From JANWXD01 sp037446115 (lineage in GTDB: Bacteria; Acidobacteriota; Terriglobia; Bryobacterales; Bryobacteraceae), in NCBI GenBank assembly GCA_037446115.1, contig JBBIJF010000005.1:111139-175138 (forward strand): DNA of 64,000 bases. The letters are read 5' to 3'. The position numbers and the translations under genes are program-made. The notes under the pieces are model-generated. The model was not told the origin of the DNA. It did no database searches and saw only the letters and a program-made list of their open reading frames with translations. The stretch's first letter is position 1, and every line of letters starts with the position of its first letter. Positions 56,845 to 64,000 of the stretch are shown in pieces.

Positions 56845-58782
56845 TCAGATCCTGTGGAAGGCCCGCAGGATCTCACGGGTGGCGTACCGGAGGGCGACCG
56901 GACGGCCGTGAGGGCAGCTCATCGGGCATTCCGTCCGGGCCAGTTCTTCCAGCAGCCACTGGATCTTGGCGGGCTCGAGTCTGGTGTTGATCTTGATGGC
57001 GGCGCGGCAGGCAATGGAGGCCGCCAGCGCGCGGCGCAAATCGTCGAGGGAGGCACGGCGGAGTTCGCGCTCGGCCACTTCGAGAATCTCAAAGAGGACC
57101 TTCTCGATGTCGCCGGGAGCCAGGCCCGCGGGGGCCGTCTTGACGGCGATCGTGCGCGGCCCGAACGGCTCGGTTTCAAAGCCGCCGGCCTCGAGTTCCC
57201 TCGCAATGCGGGCATGCTCGACCAGTTGCGCCGGGCTCAGTTCCACGAGCACGGGAAGCAGCAACCGCTGCGTTTCGAGTTTGCCGGCGGCCAGCTGGCG
57301 CAGGACTTTCTCGAAGAGAATCCGCTCGTGGGCGACGTGCTGGTCAATCAGCCACAAGCCGTCGCGGCCCGCCGCCACAATGAAGCTCTCGTGGAGCTGG
57401 CCTAGCGGGCGCAGGTCCCGGAGCGCGTCCAGGCTGCCCGCCTGGGCTGCATCGAAGTCTGCAGGCAGTCCGCCATGGGTGTCCGGAACCGGAAGCTTCA
57501 CCTCCGCCGCGGCTGGAGCGCCGGTTTCCGAGGGGACCGCATCGGCGCCAAAATCGAGCCGCGGAGGGGGAGCCGCCACCGGCCTCAGTGTAAAGGCGGG
57601 CAGGACCTCCGGGTTTTCCGGCGGGGCGCCCGCAAGCGGGGCCGGCCAGGCCTGATTCTCGATCCGCTGCGTAAATTCCGAGTACGGCAGGTTTGCGGCC
57701 GGCTGCGGCCCTTGGCTGGAAGAGAAGCTGCCGGCGGGCCGGGCCTCGACCAAGGCTTCCCGCACGGCGTCGCGCACGAAGTCGTGAACAAAGGACCCGT
57801 GCCGGAACCGAACCTCGGTCTTCGAGGGGTGCACGTTCACATCCACCTCGTCGAGGTCGCACTCCAGGAACAACAGCGCAAAAGGGAAACAGCCCGGCGG
57901 GATCAGGTTGTGATAGGCGGCGGAAAGGGCGTGCAGCAGCAGCCGATCCCGGATCAGGCGCCCGTTCACGAACAAAAAGATGGAATTGCGGTTCAGCTTC
58001 TGCACCTGAGGCCGCGAGACAAAACCGCGCAAGCGGAACAGCCGGAGGCCGGACTCTGCGGCTGCCGCACCGCCTGCCGAGGCGGGTTCCAAAGCCCGCT
58101 GGCGGCAACCCAGGTCCACCAGTTCCTCGAGCGTCTGGCTGCCGAAAACCTGGTAGACGCGTTCGCGCAACGTCTCTACGGGCGTCACATGGAGCAGCTC
58201 CCGGGATTCGTGGCGCAGCAGAAAGGTCCGGTCGGGATGCGCCAGACTGTAGTGCATCACCAGGGAGGCGACGTGCGCCGTCTCGGTCTGTTCGGAGCGG
58301 AGAAACTTCTTGCGCGCCGGAACGTTGAAAAACAGATCGCGCACGGTGACGGTGGTACCCGGAGGCAGGGCTGTTTCCTCCACGCGCAACATCTTGCCGC
58401 CGGCGATCTCGACGCGCGTGCCGGTTTGTTCTCCGGCCCAGCGCGTTTCGAGGACCGTGCGAGAGACCGCCGCAATCGAGGGAAGCGCCTCGCCCCGGAA
58501 ACCCAGCGTCGCGATCGAGAGCAGGTCTCCGACATCCCGCAGCTTGCTGGTGGCGTGCCGCTCGAAGGCCAGCAGCGCATCATCGTGCATCATGCCGCAA
58601 CCGTTGTCGGCGACGCGGATCAGACGCCGGCCGCCGGCTTGGATTTCCACGCGCACTTCGGTGGCGCCGGCATCCAGGGAGTTTTCGAGCAGTTCCTTGA
58701 CGACCGAGGCGGGGCGCTCGACCACCTCGCCGGCGGCGATCTTGTTGGCGACCTGGTCGGAGAGTACGCGGATCAGGCCCAT
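56845..58782 (-). CDS. mutL: DNA mismatch repair protein MutL
   Basis: A 645-residue protein. The GHKL ATPase is complete: LSDQVANKIAAGEVVERPAS, ENSLDAGA, RVADNGCGM and LGFRGEALPSI, with the transducer domain around VNVHPSKTEVRF. The C-terminal dimerisation domain has DQHVAHERILFE, close to the D-Q-H-A-x2-E-x4-E endonuclease signature with Val in place of Ala, plus ACRAAIK and CPHGRPVALR (zinc-binding), so it is probably a nicking MutL as in bacteria without MutH. A GAGG lies about 9 nt before the ATG. No mutS is nearby; it follows the TolC-like gene by 55 bp and may share its transcript. Confidence 0.97.
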   Translation of the reverse strand: MGLIRVLSDQVANKIAAGEVVERPASVVKELLENSLDAGATEVRVEIQAGGRRLIRVADNGCGMMHDDALLAFERHATSKLRDVGDLLSIATLGFRGEALPSIAAVSRTVLETRWAGEQTGTRVEIAGGKMLRVEETALPPGTTVTVRDLFFNVPARKKFLRSEQTETAHVASLVMHYSLAHPDRTFLLRHESRELLHVTPVETLRERVYQVFGSQTLEELVDLGCRQRALEPASAGGAAAAESGLRLFRLRGFVSRPQVQKLNRNSIFLFVNGRLIRDRLLLHALSAAYHNLIPPGCFPFALLFLECDLDEVDVNVHPSKTEVRFRHGSFVHDFVRDAVREALVEARPAGSFSSSQGPQPAANLPYSEFTQRIENQAWPAPLAGAPPENPEVLPAFTLRPVAAPPPRLDFGADAVPSETGAPAAAEVKLPVPDTHGGLPADFDAAQAGSLDALRDLRPLGQLHESFIVAAGRDGLWLIDQHVAHERILFEKVLRQLAAGKLETQRLLLPVLVELSPAQLVEHARIARELEAGGFETEPFGPRTIAVKTAPAGLAPGDIEKVLFEILEVAERELRRASLDDLRRALAASIACRAAIKINTRLEPAKIQWLLEELARTECPMSCPHGRPVALRYATREILRAFHRI

Positions 58783-58837
58783 GGTGCAGGGGCCTCTCGA
58801 CGCCTGCCCGGCCCCGAGAGGCGGCCGTCTGATGGGC

Positions 58838-60490
58838 CTATTGTATCGCGATGCCTCGCTGCTCCAGCAGTTCCCCCGTGACGCGAAGCAAATTGAGCAA
58901 ATTGCGCCGGTAATTGATGGATTCGGTCAGCAGGCGCGACTGCGCCGTGGTCAGGCGCGTCTGGGCGTCCAGTACGAAGAACAGAACCGTCGTTCCCAAC
59001 TCGTACTTCTTCTGCTCGGCTTCGAGGTTCTTCTGGGCCAGATCCCGGGCCACCTGCGCGAGTTTCACAGCTTCCCGGCTGGACTCCACCTGGCTGATGG
59101 CGTTCAATACTTCCAGGCGCACCGCCTGCTCGAGGTTGCGCGCCCGCAGCGCGTCCAGTCGCTTCTGGACCAGCGCGTCGGCCAGGTTGGCGGCTGCCGT
59201 CCGGTCGCGGATCGGAAGCCGCAGCGTGAGCCCGAACGCGTAGGTGGGGAAGTTGAAATTGAACAACTGGTTCAAAGCGTCCCCGAAACCCCCGGGAATC
59301 ACCGTGATCACCGTACCGACCGGCCCCTCGGGACCGAAAATGTTCGTGCGCTGGAAAAACGGGCCGCCGCGTCCGGAGGAAGCGTAGCTGGCCGTAAGGG
59401 ACAGATCCGGCCGCAACGCATCCGTGGCGGAGCGGATGTTCATATCGTCGGTCAGCAGGTTCTCGCGGGCGGCCATCAGATCGGGCCTCATGGCCAGGGC
59501 CTTTTCGACGAGCGCCTCGCGGTCGAACGTCGCTGTGTCCGCCGGGGGCAGTACGGTTTCCGTGAGCACGATCGGGACGTTACGAAATTGCGGATCGAGA
59601 TCGGCGCCGATCTGCTTGCGGAGCGCATCTTCCAGCTGCGCCAGGCGATACTTGGCCTGAGAAAGCTGGATCTGGGCGGAGGCGTAGTCGGCCTGGGGCT
59701 GGTAGATGTCCAGCGGCGAGAGCGCACCCAGTTCCAACTCGCGCTGGGCGATCTTGAGAGCCTCCGCGCGGAGGGCCACGGCCTGCTCCTGCACCGCGAC
59801 GTTCTCCCGCGCCCCGACCACGTCCCAATAGGCGTTCTCCGCCGCCGTAAGCAGCCGCAGCAGCTGGTCGCGCAGGTTGTGCTCCGCGCTGCGGAGTCGG
59901 CTCCGGGCGATCAGGATGGGCAGGCGCGTGACATAGGCGCCCCGCCCGCGCAGCAAAGGCTGCGTAAAGCCGAAATTCAAACGGGCGTTAAGCGCCGGGT
60001 TGAAGGTCTGGAACGCGCTGTTGGTGGAGTTCTTGCTCGCAAAGAAGCCCACGTTGAACTGCGTGCCCGTCTGGAGCACCTGCTGGTAGCTGAAGTTGGC
60101 GGGCTGATTTAACTGGCTGAGGGTGGCCGCGCCGGCCAGCACGTCACTGGCCGGGGATTTGGTCCGCGTGCTGTTGAAACTGGCCGTAAGGGTGGGATCG
60201 AACCGGCCGAAGGCGCGGGTCACGGCATTTTTCTGCACTTCGACGGAGACCTTCTGTATGGCGATGTCTGTGTTGTTCGCCAAAACCAGCTCCAGGTAGG
60301 AGCGCAGCGACAGCTCGAGCTTGCCGTCCACCAGAAAATCGGCCAGGCGCACCGGCGGCTGAAGCTCCACCCGCAGAGGTGGCGTCCCGAAATGCTGCCG
60401 GAAATAGGCGGGCCGCGGAAACGCCGGCGCTTCCTGCGACCAGGCCGCGCCCGCGCAAAACACTCCTGTCAGAACCAAAAACTGTCTCAT
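58838..60490 (-). CDS. TolC-family outer-membrane efflux protein
   Basis: A 550-residue protein with a signal peptide (MRQFLVLTGVFCAGAAWSQ). Two outer-membrane-factor repeats are visible, each with long helices: ELSLRSYLELVLANNTDIA begins the first, and FDREALVEKALAMRPDLMAA begins the second. The second repeat ends with a helical hairpin (FVLDAQTRLTTAQSRLLTE). It is longer than TolC (about 470 residues), with an added N-terminal segment of about 45 residues. It lies 9 nt after the MacB-like permease gene and completes a tripartite exporter. Confidence 0.9.
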   Translation of the reverse strand: MRQFLVLTGVFCAGAAWSQEAPAFPRPAYFRQHFGTPPLRVELQPPVRLADFLVDGKLELSLRSYLELVLANNTDIAIQKVSVEVQKNAVTRAFGRFDPTLTASFNSTRTKSPASDVLAGAATLSQLNQPANFSYQQVLQTGTQFNVGFFASKNSTNSAFQTFNPALNARLNFGFTQPLLRGRGAYVTRLPILIARSRLRSAEHNLRDQLLRLLTAAENAYWDVVGARENVAVQEQAVALRAEALKIAQRELELGALSPLDIYQPQADYASAQIQLSQAKYRLAQLEDALRKQIGADLDPQFRNVPIVLTETVLPPADTATFDREALVEKALAMRPDLMAARENLLTDDMNIRSATDALRPDLSLTASYASSGRGGPFFQRTNIFGPEGPVGTVITVIPGGFGDALNQLFNFNFPTYAFGLTLRLPIRDRTAAANLADALVQKRLDALRARNLEQAVRLEVLNAISQVESSREAVKLAQVARDLAQKNLEAEQKKYELGTTVLFFVLDAQTRLTTAQSRLLTESINYRRNLLNLLRVTGELLEQRGIAIQ

Positions 60491-60499
60491 ATCGGTTAA

Positions 60500-61756
60500 C
60501 TACTCGTAACGAATGGCTTCGATGGGATCCAATTTCGCGGCCTGAACCGCCGGGTAGATCCCGAACAGCAGGCCGATGAAGACCGACACGCCGAAGGCGA
60601 CGGCGATGGAGGTCGCGGTGACGACCGTAGACCAGCCGGCCGCCGCCGCGATGACCCGGGACAGCGTGAACCCGAAGGCGATGCCGATCAGACCGCCGAG
60701 AATCGAAATCATCACGGCTTCGGTCAGGAACTGGCGCACGATGTCGGACTGGCGGGCGCCGATGGCGCGGCGGATGCCGATTTCGCGCGTCCGCTCGAGC
60801 ACGGTCGCCAGCATGATGTTCATAATGCCGATGCCGCCCACCAGCAGCGAGATGCCCGCGATGCAGATCATTACCACTTCAAAGATGAACTGCGTGCGGC
60901 GCCGCTCCTCGAGCAGGCCGGCCGGCACGACCACGGTGAAGTCGCCGGCGTCTTTGTGGGTGGCGGTCAGAATCGCCCGCACGACGTTGGCCGTCTCGAT
61001 GGAGTCCGTGCCCTCCCTGACCCGGATGTAGATGCCGTCAATCTCGTCTTTGAGGAAGCTGTTAGAATCCTCGAAGCGCCGCATCACGGTGTTCAGCGGC
61101 GCGATCACCAGGTTGTTGCGGTTGACGGCTTCGAGGCCTTCCACCTCGGTGTCCGCCGTGGCCTGATGCGCGAGCACGCCGATGACCTGGAGCCAGACGT
61201 TGTTGATCTTGACGTACTTGCCCACGGCGCGGTCGTAGCCAAGCAGGTTGATTTTGGCCGACTCGCCCAGTACGCACACCGGCGCCGATTGCAGATTCTC
61301 CTCCTCGGTGAAGAACCGGCCCTCCACCACGGTAAGGTTGTTGATCTGCATGAAATTGGGAAGCACGCCGATCAGCAGCGGCGGCTCCTGCGTCGTCTTG
61401 GGCAACACCCTGGTGGGCTTGAACCGCTTGCGCGGCGTGAGCGCCTCCACACCCTGGACGTTTTCCGAGATCGCGCGGAAGTCCCGGAAGGTCAGTCCGG
61501 GCGAGATCTGCCGCCGCGCCTGGAGCTCGTTGCGGTCCACCGCCTCTCGCGCTTCCACGATGATGTTGTTCACGCCGAGCAGGTCGATGAAACTGATCAT
61601 TTCCCGCTGCGCTCCAGCGGTGATGGACAGCATCGCCACCACGGCGCCCACACCGAAGATCATGCCCAGCATGGTGAGCAAGCTGCGAAGCTTGTGCACC
61701 AGCAGGCTGGAGAGCCCCATGTACAGCTCGGGCAAATAGCTGCTCAAACCCGACAT
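60500..61756 (-). CDS. MacB-like ABC transporter permease
   Basis: A 418-residue protein starting MSGLSSYLPELYMGLSSLLV at 61756. It has an N-terminal helix (LLTMLGMIFGVGAVVAMLSIT), a periplasmic MacB_PCD domain (about 45-275) and the FtsX domain with LERTREIGIRRAIGARQSDIVRQ and YPAVQAAKLDPIEAIRYE. The ATPase domain that E. coli MacB carries at its N-terminus is absent, so a separate ATPase is needed; it may lie beyond the window edge. The gene is 40 nt after the adaptor. It shares the fold with 50351-51574 but differs in sequence. Confidence 0.9.
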   Translation of the reverse strand: MSGLSSYLPELYMGLSSLLVHKLRSLLTMLGMIFGVGAVVAMLSITAGAQREMISFIDLLGVNNIIVEAREAVDRNELQARRQISPGLTFRDFRAISENVQGVEALTPRKRFKPTRVLPKTTQEPPLLIGVLPNFMQINNLTVVEGRFFTEEENLQSAPVCVLGESAKINLLGYDRAVGKYVKINNVWLQVIGVLAHQATADTEVEGLEAVNRNNLVIAPLNTVMRRFEDSNSFLKDEIDGIYIRVREGTDSIETANVVRAILTATHKDAGDFTVVVPAGLLEERRRTQFIFEVVMICIAGISLLVGGIGIMNIMLATVLERTREIGIRRAIGARQSDIVRQFLTEAVMISILGGLIGIAFGFTLSRVIAAAAGWSTVVTATSIAVAFGVSVFIGLLFGIYPAVQAAKLDPIEAIRYE

Positions 61757-61796
61757 ACTGCTGACCTTTCCTTCTTTGTTGCCGGCACTCCGCGGC

Positions 61797-63740
61797 TCAC
61801 GTCCGCGGTCCTCCGCCCATGCCGCCCATGGGCGGGCCGCCCTGGGTCGGCTTCTCTTCCTTTTTCTGCCCCGCTCTGGCAAACGGGTCGGCGAGAGCGA
61901 TGATCTCACCCGGCTTCAGTCCCTCTGCGATCACCACCGCCGATTCGCTCCGCTTGCTTAACTTGACAAAACGCGGCTCGAAACGTTCACCCACCTTCAC
62001 ATAGACCACCGGCTTGCCTTCTTTCTCAAACACGGCCTGTGCAGGAACATGGACGGCGTTGGGGATCTTTTCCACGATGATCTCCACGTCCGCAAGCAAA
62101 CCGGGCCGCAGAAGCACTTCCAGCTGGCTGTCTTCCTCCGGTGGGGGCGGAAGCTTGGCCTCCGCAAGATCCTTTTCCGTGAAGGGCCCGGCCGGACCGC
62201 CGAAGCCGCGCATCATGCCGCCCGGGAGTCCCGGGCTCCCGGCTTCGCCCTGCGCTCCCGGGGGACGGAGGCCGAAGACCGGCGCTCCTGCGCCGGACTG
62301 ACCCTGTGCCGGCCCCTGTCCTTGACCCCGAGCGCCGGCGGCCGCGGGAAGCTGGAACTTCTGCCGCAACTCGGAAAAGATCTTCTGCCGCTCCTCGGGG
62401 CTGAGGTCTTGCATGCTCCGCCCGCCCAGAGCCTTCTGCATGGCCTCCCGCATCTTGCGGCGATCCTCCTCGGAGAGCTGGCCGAACATGCCGCCGCCAA
62501 AACCGCCGCGCCGCCGGCCTTCCTGGCCCCCTTCGGCCTGCTCATCGCCGGCTTGACCCATGCCCGGCGCTCCGCCCAGGCCGCCGAAGGCTCCCGCACG
62601 TGGCATCCCCGCCATGGCTGGAAAACCGCCCGGCATGCCGAACGAGGCGGTTTGCACCTGCGCCGGAGCCCTCTTGCGGTTCCGCTCCGCCGTTTCCAGC
62701 ACACGCCGGATCTGCTCCGGCTTGGCGCCCACGGCGCTCAGCAGCTCCTTCATGTCCACCGAGAACGTCACGTCGAACTTCTTGGCGGGGTCACCGGAGA
62801 ATACGTTGGCGCTGGCCGTGCCGCTCAAGTTCTTGATCTTGCCGTGCAGCTTCTTTCCCGCCAGTGCGTCGAGCTCGATGATGACGTCCTGACCCTCGCG
62901 CAAATTGGCGCGGTCGAGTTCTCCGACCTTCGCCACCACCTCCAGTTCCGACAGGTCCAGCACATCGGCCACCGGCATGCCCGGCTGCACCTGGTCGCCT
63001 TCCCGGATGTCGGGCACCTGGGCCCCGAACATGCGCATGCCGCCGAAGATGTTCTGCCGGATGGCCACCAGCCCGCTCATCGAGGCCAGCAGTTTGGTCT
63101 GGCTGAGGCGCATCCGCTCGCGGTTGAGCTCCACCAAAGCCCGGTTGCGCTGCTCGCGCAGCACCGCCAGCTCGGCCTCCGACTGCTCCCGCCGGGACTT
63201 GATGTCCACTTCCAGCTGTTTCAGCCGGCGCCGCGCCTCTTCGAGGTTCAAAAGATTTTTGCGCGCATCAATGGCCGACAGCAATTCGTTGCGCTTGACC
63301 TCCAGCTCGGCGCGCCGCACCGCGTAACGTGCCTGCAGCAGGTCCACCTCGTCCTGGTTATTGCGGATCGCCAGCTCCGCCTGGGCCTTCTTGATCTGCT
63401 CCTCGATCTGTTCGAGCTCCAGCTGCTTCTCTTCCAGACGCGACCGCACTTCGGAATCGTCGAACTCCACGATCAGGTCCTTCTCCCGGGCGAAAGCCCC
63501 GAGAGGCGCCAGCTTGGTGACCTGGACGGTGCCGAACAGGTTCGGGGCGACGAGCGTCTCCGAGCGGACCGCTCGGAGTTCGCCGCGCGCGAAAGCCCGA
63601 ATCACCAGATCACCCTGGCGGACTCGCGTCGTGGGAATATGTTCCTGACGCTGCGGAATCTGCCGGACGAACCGGTAGGCGCCCCAGACGGCAAGCGCCG
63701 CCACGGCCGCCACGCTGGCTCGAAAAATCCACTTCTTCAT
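61797..63740 (-). CDS. MacA/HlyD-type adaptor with a long low-complexity insertion
   Basis: A 647-residue adaptor, against about 370-450 for typical members. It opens with one membrane helix (MKKWIFRASVAAVAALAVWG), a lipoyl half (GELRAVRSETLVAP), a coiled coil of about 120 residues (ELEQIEEQIKKAQAEL to LNRERMRLSQTK) and a beta-barrel. Residues about 360-537 are an insertion rich in Gly, Met, Ala, Gln and Pro with a short charged helical island (LSEEDRRKMREAMQKALGG, LSPEERQKIFSELRQKF). The membrane-proximal part resumes at LLRPGLLADVEIIVEKI. The C-terminus is again Gly/Met-rich. It follows a second adaptor by 15 bp. Confidence 0.88.
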   Translation of the reverse strand: MKKWIFRASVAAVAALAVWGAYRFVRQIPQRQEHIPTTRVRQGDLVIRAFARGELRAVRSETLVAPNLFGTVQVTKLAPLGAFAREKDLIVEFDDSEVRSRLEEKQLELEQIEEQIKKAQAELAIRNNQDEVDLLQARYAVRRAELEVKRNELLSAIDARKNLLNLEEARRRLKQLEVDIKSRREQSEAELAVLREQRNRALVELNRERMRLSQTKLLASMSGLVAIRQNIFGGMRMFGAQVPDIREGDQVQPGMPVADVLDLSELEVVAKVGELDRANLREGQDVIIELDALAGKKLHGKIKNLSGTASANVFSGDPAKKFDVTFSVDMKELLSAVGAKPEQIRRVLETAERNRKRAPAQVQTASFGMPGGFPAMAGMPRAGAFGGLGGAPGMGQAGDEQAEGGQEGRRRGGFGGGMFGQLSEEDRRKMREAMQKALGGRSMQDLSPEERQKIFSELRQKFQLPAAAGARGQGQGPAQGQSGAGAPVFGLRPPGAQGEAGSPGLPGGMMRGFGGPAGPFTEKDLAEAKLPPPPEEDSQLEVLLRPGLLADVEIIVEKIPNAVHVPAQAVFEKEGKPVVYVKVGERFEPRFVKLSKRSESAVVIAEGLKPGEIIALADPFARAGQKKEEKPTQGGPPMGGMGGGPRT

Positions 63741-63755
63741 GCTTGCTCCCGCTCC

Positions 63756-64000
63756 CTATAACTTCTTGGCCCGCCGGGCAGCCTCGGCCGGATCTTCCAA
63801 AGCCACCACTTCGCCTTCACGCAAACCGCCCAGCACCACGACATTCTCTTCGTTGCGCTTGCCCACCTCGATTGTCCGCAGCTCGAACTTCTCGCCCTTC
63901 TGCACCCAGACGGAAGGCTTGCCTCCCCGCAGGAAGCTGGCCCGCACGGGGATCAGCAGCGCATTCGCCTGGCTCTCGAGAATGATCTCCGCGGTCGCAC
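63756..64000 (-). CDS. C-terminal part of a second HlyD/MacA-type adaptor (cut by window edge)
   Basis: The frame is open from the right edge to a stop at 63756, about 81 residues. It reads IILESQANALLIPVRASF, then VWVQKGEKFELRTIEVG and VVVLGGLREGEVVALED, which is the membrane-proximal end of an adaptor. Tandem adaptors before one permease are unusual: they could form a mixed ring or serve two permeases. The N-terminal part and any ATPase lie outside the window. Confidence 0.8.
   Translation of the reverse strand, partial: ATAEIILESQANALLIPVRASFLRGGKPSVWVQKGEKFELRTIEVGKRNEENVVVLGGLREGEVVALEDPAEAARRAKKL

Noticed and set aside
58310..60112. Plus-strand open frame of 600 codons
   Set aside because: Antisense to mutL and the TolC-like gene, spanning the junction between them; composition is Arg/Ser/Ala-rich with no domain.
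62049..63761. Plus-strand open frame of 570 codons
   Set aside because: Antisense shadow of the MacA-like adaptor; His/Leu/Arg-rich as expected from reverse reading of coiled-coil codons.

Overview
The window is GC-rich, densely packed bacterial chromosomal DNA. Several traits point to an Acidobacteriota of the Solibacter/Bryobacter type (Bryobacterales): two Oar-like outer-membrane receptors with a carboxypeptidase-regulatory N-terminal domain, LytS/LytTR signalling, a DUF4173 membrane protein, orphan MacB/FtsX-type permeases, many exported TPR proteins, and hopanoid-modifying HpnI/HpnK. This placement is inferred from gene content, not from a marker gene. I saw no rRNA, tRNA, CRISPR array, insertion sequence or phage gene.

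Layout. 1-6511 (+) is a tightly overlapping operon: a double methyltransferase with a zinc ribbon, a radical SAM enzyme, a second methyltransferase, an amidohydrolase and a nucleotidyltransferase-fold protein. 6463-9077 (-) is a coenzyme-B12 diol/glycerol dehydratase whose large and medium subunits are fused. An HDOD protein follows (+). 10153-13233 is an arsenic/metal-type cluster (Tat-exported FmdE-like protein, CxxC thioredoxin-like protein, permease and ArsR on minus; ArsC divergent on plus). 13204-17313 holds a metallophosphoesterase, an MFS transporter and an HlyD-type adaptor. 17320-21328 (-) pairs a TPR/outer-membrane-barrel protein with an exported glycosidase-like protein, probably exopolysaccharide-related. 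Glutaryl-CoA dehydrogenase and a DUF4173 protein follow.

24432-27830 (-) is the first Oar-like receptor, with a clear promoter and terminator. 28269-31926 (-) is a signalling operon: exported TPR protein, 60-residue membrane protein, LytS kinase, LytTR regulator, DUF2255 protein. 32126-36842 (-) is a second receptor with a BNR/sialidase-like protein carrying a CPCC motif and a small cysteine-rich exported protein. 37076-39045 (+) is a Gfo/Idh/MocA dehydrogenase plus a xylose-isomerase-like TIM barrel. Then come a membrane-anchored protein of unknown function, acetyl-CoA synthetase, a hybrid histidine kinase, class 1B dihydroorotate dehydrogenase, two small membrane proteins, a nucleoside hydrolase, a Tat-exported Gfo/Idh protein and an exported hypothetical protein.

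48341-51574 (-) links an FtsX-type permease to hpnI and hpnK. After an exported hypothetical protein, a large TPR protein, an M43 metalloprotease, a small exported protein and a Yip1-like membrane protein, the right end (minus) holds mutL and a tripartite efflux set: TolC-like protein, MacB-like permease and two tandem HlyD/MacA-like adaptors, one cut by the window edge. Genes within operons commonly overlap by 1-17 nt. Many first genes have a -10-like hexamer 6-11 nt before the start codon and no Shine-Dalgarno sequence, which suggests frequent leaderless transcripts.
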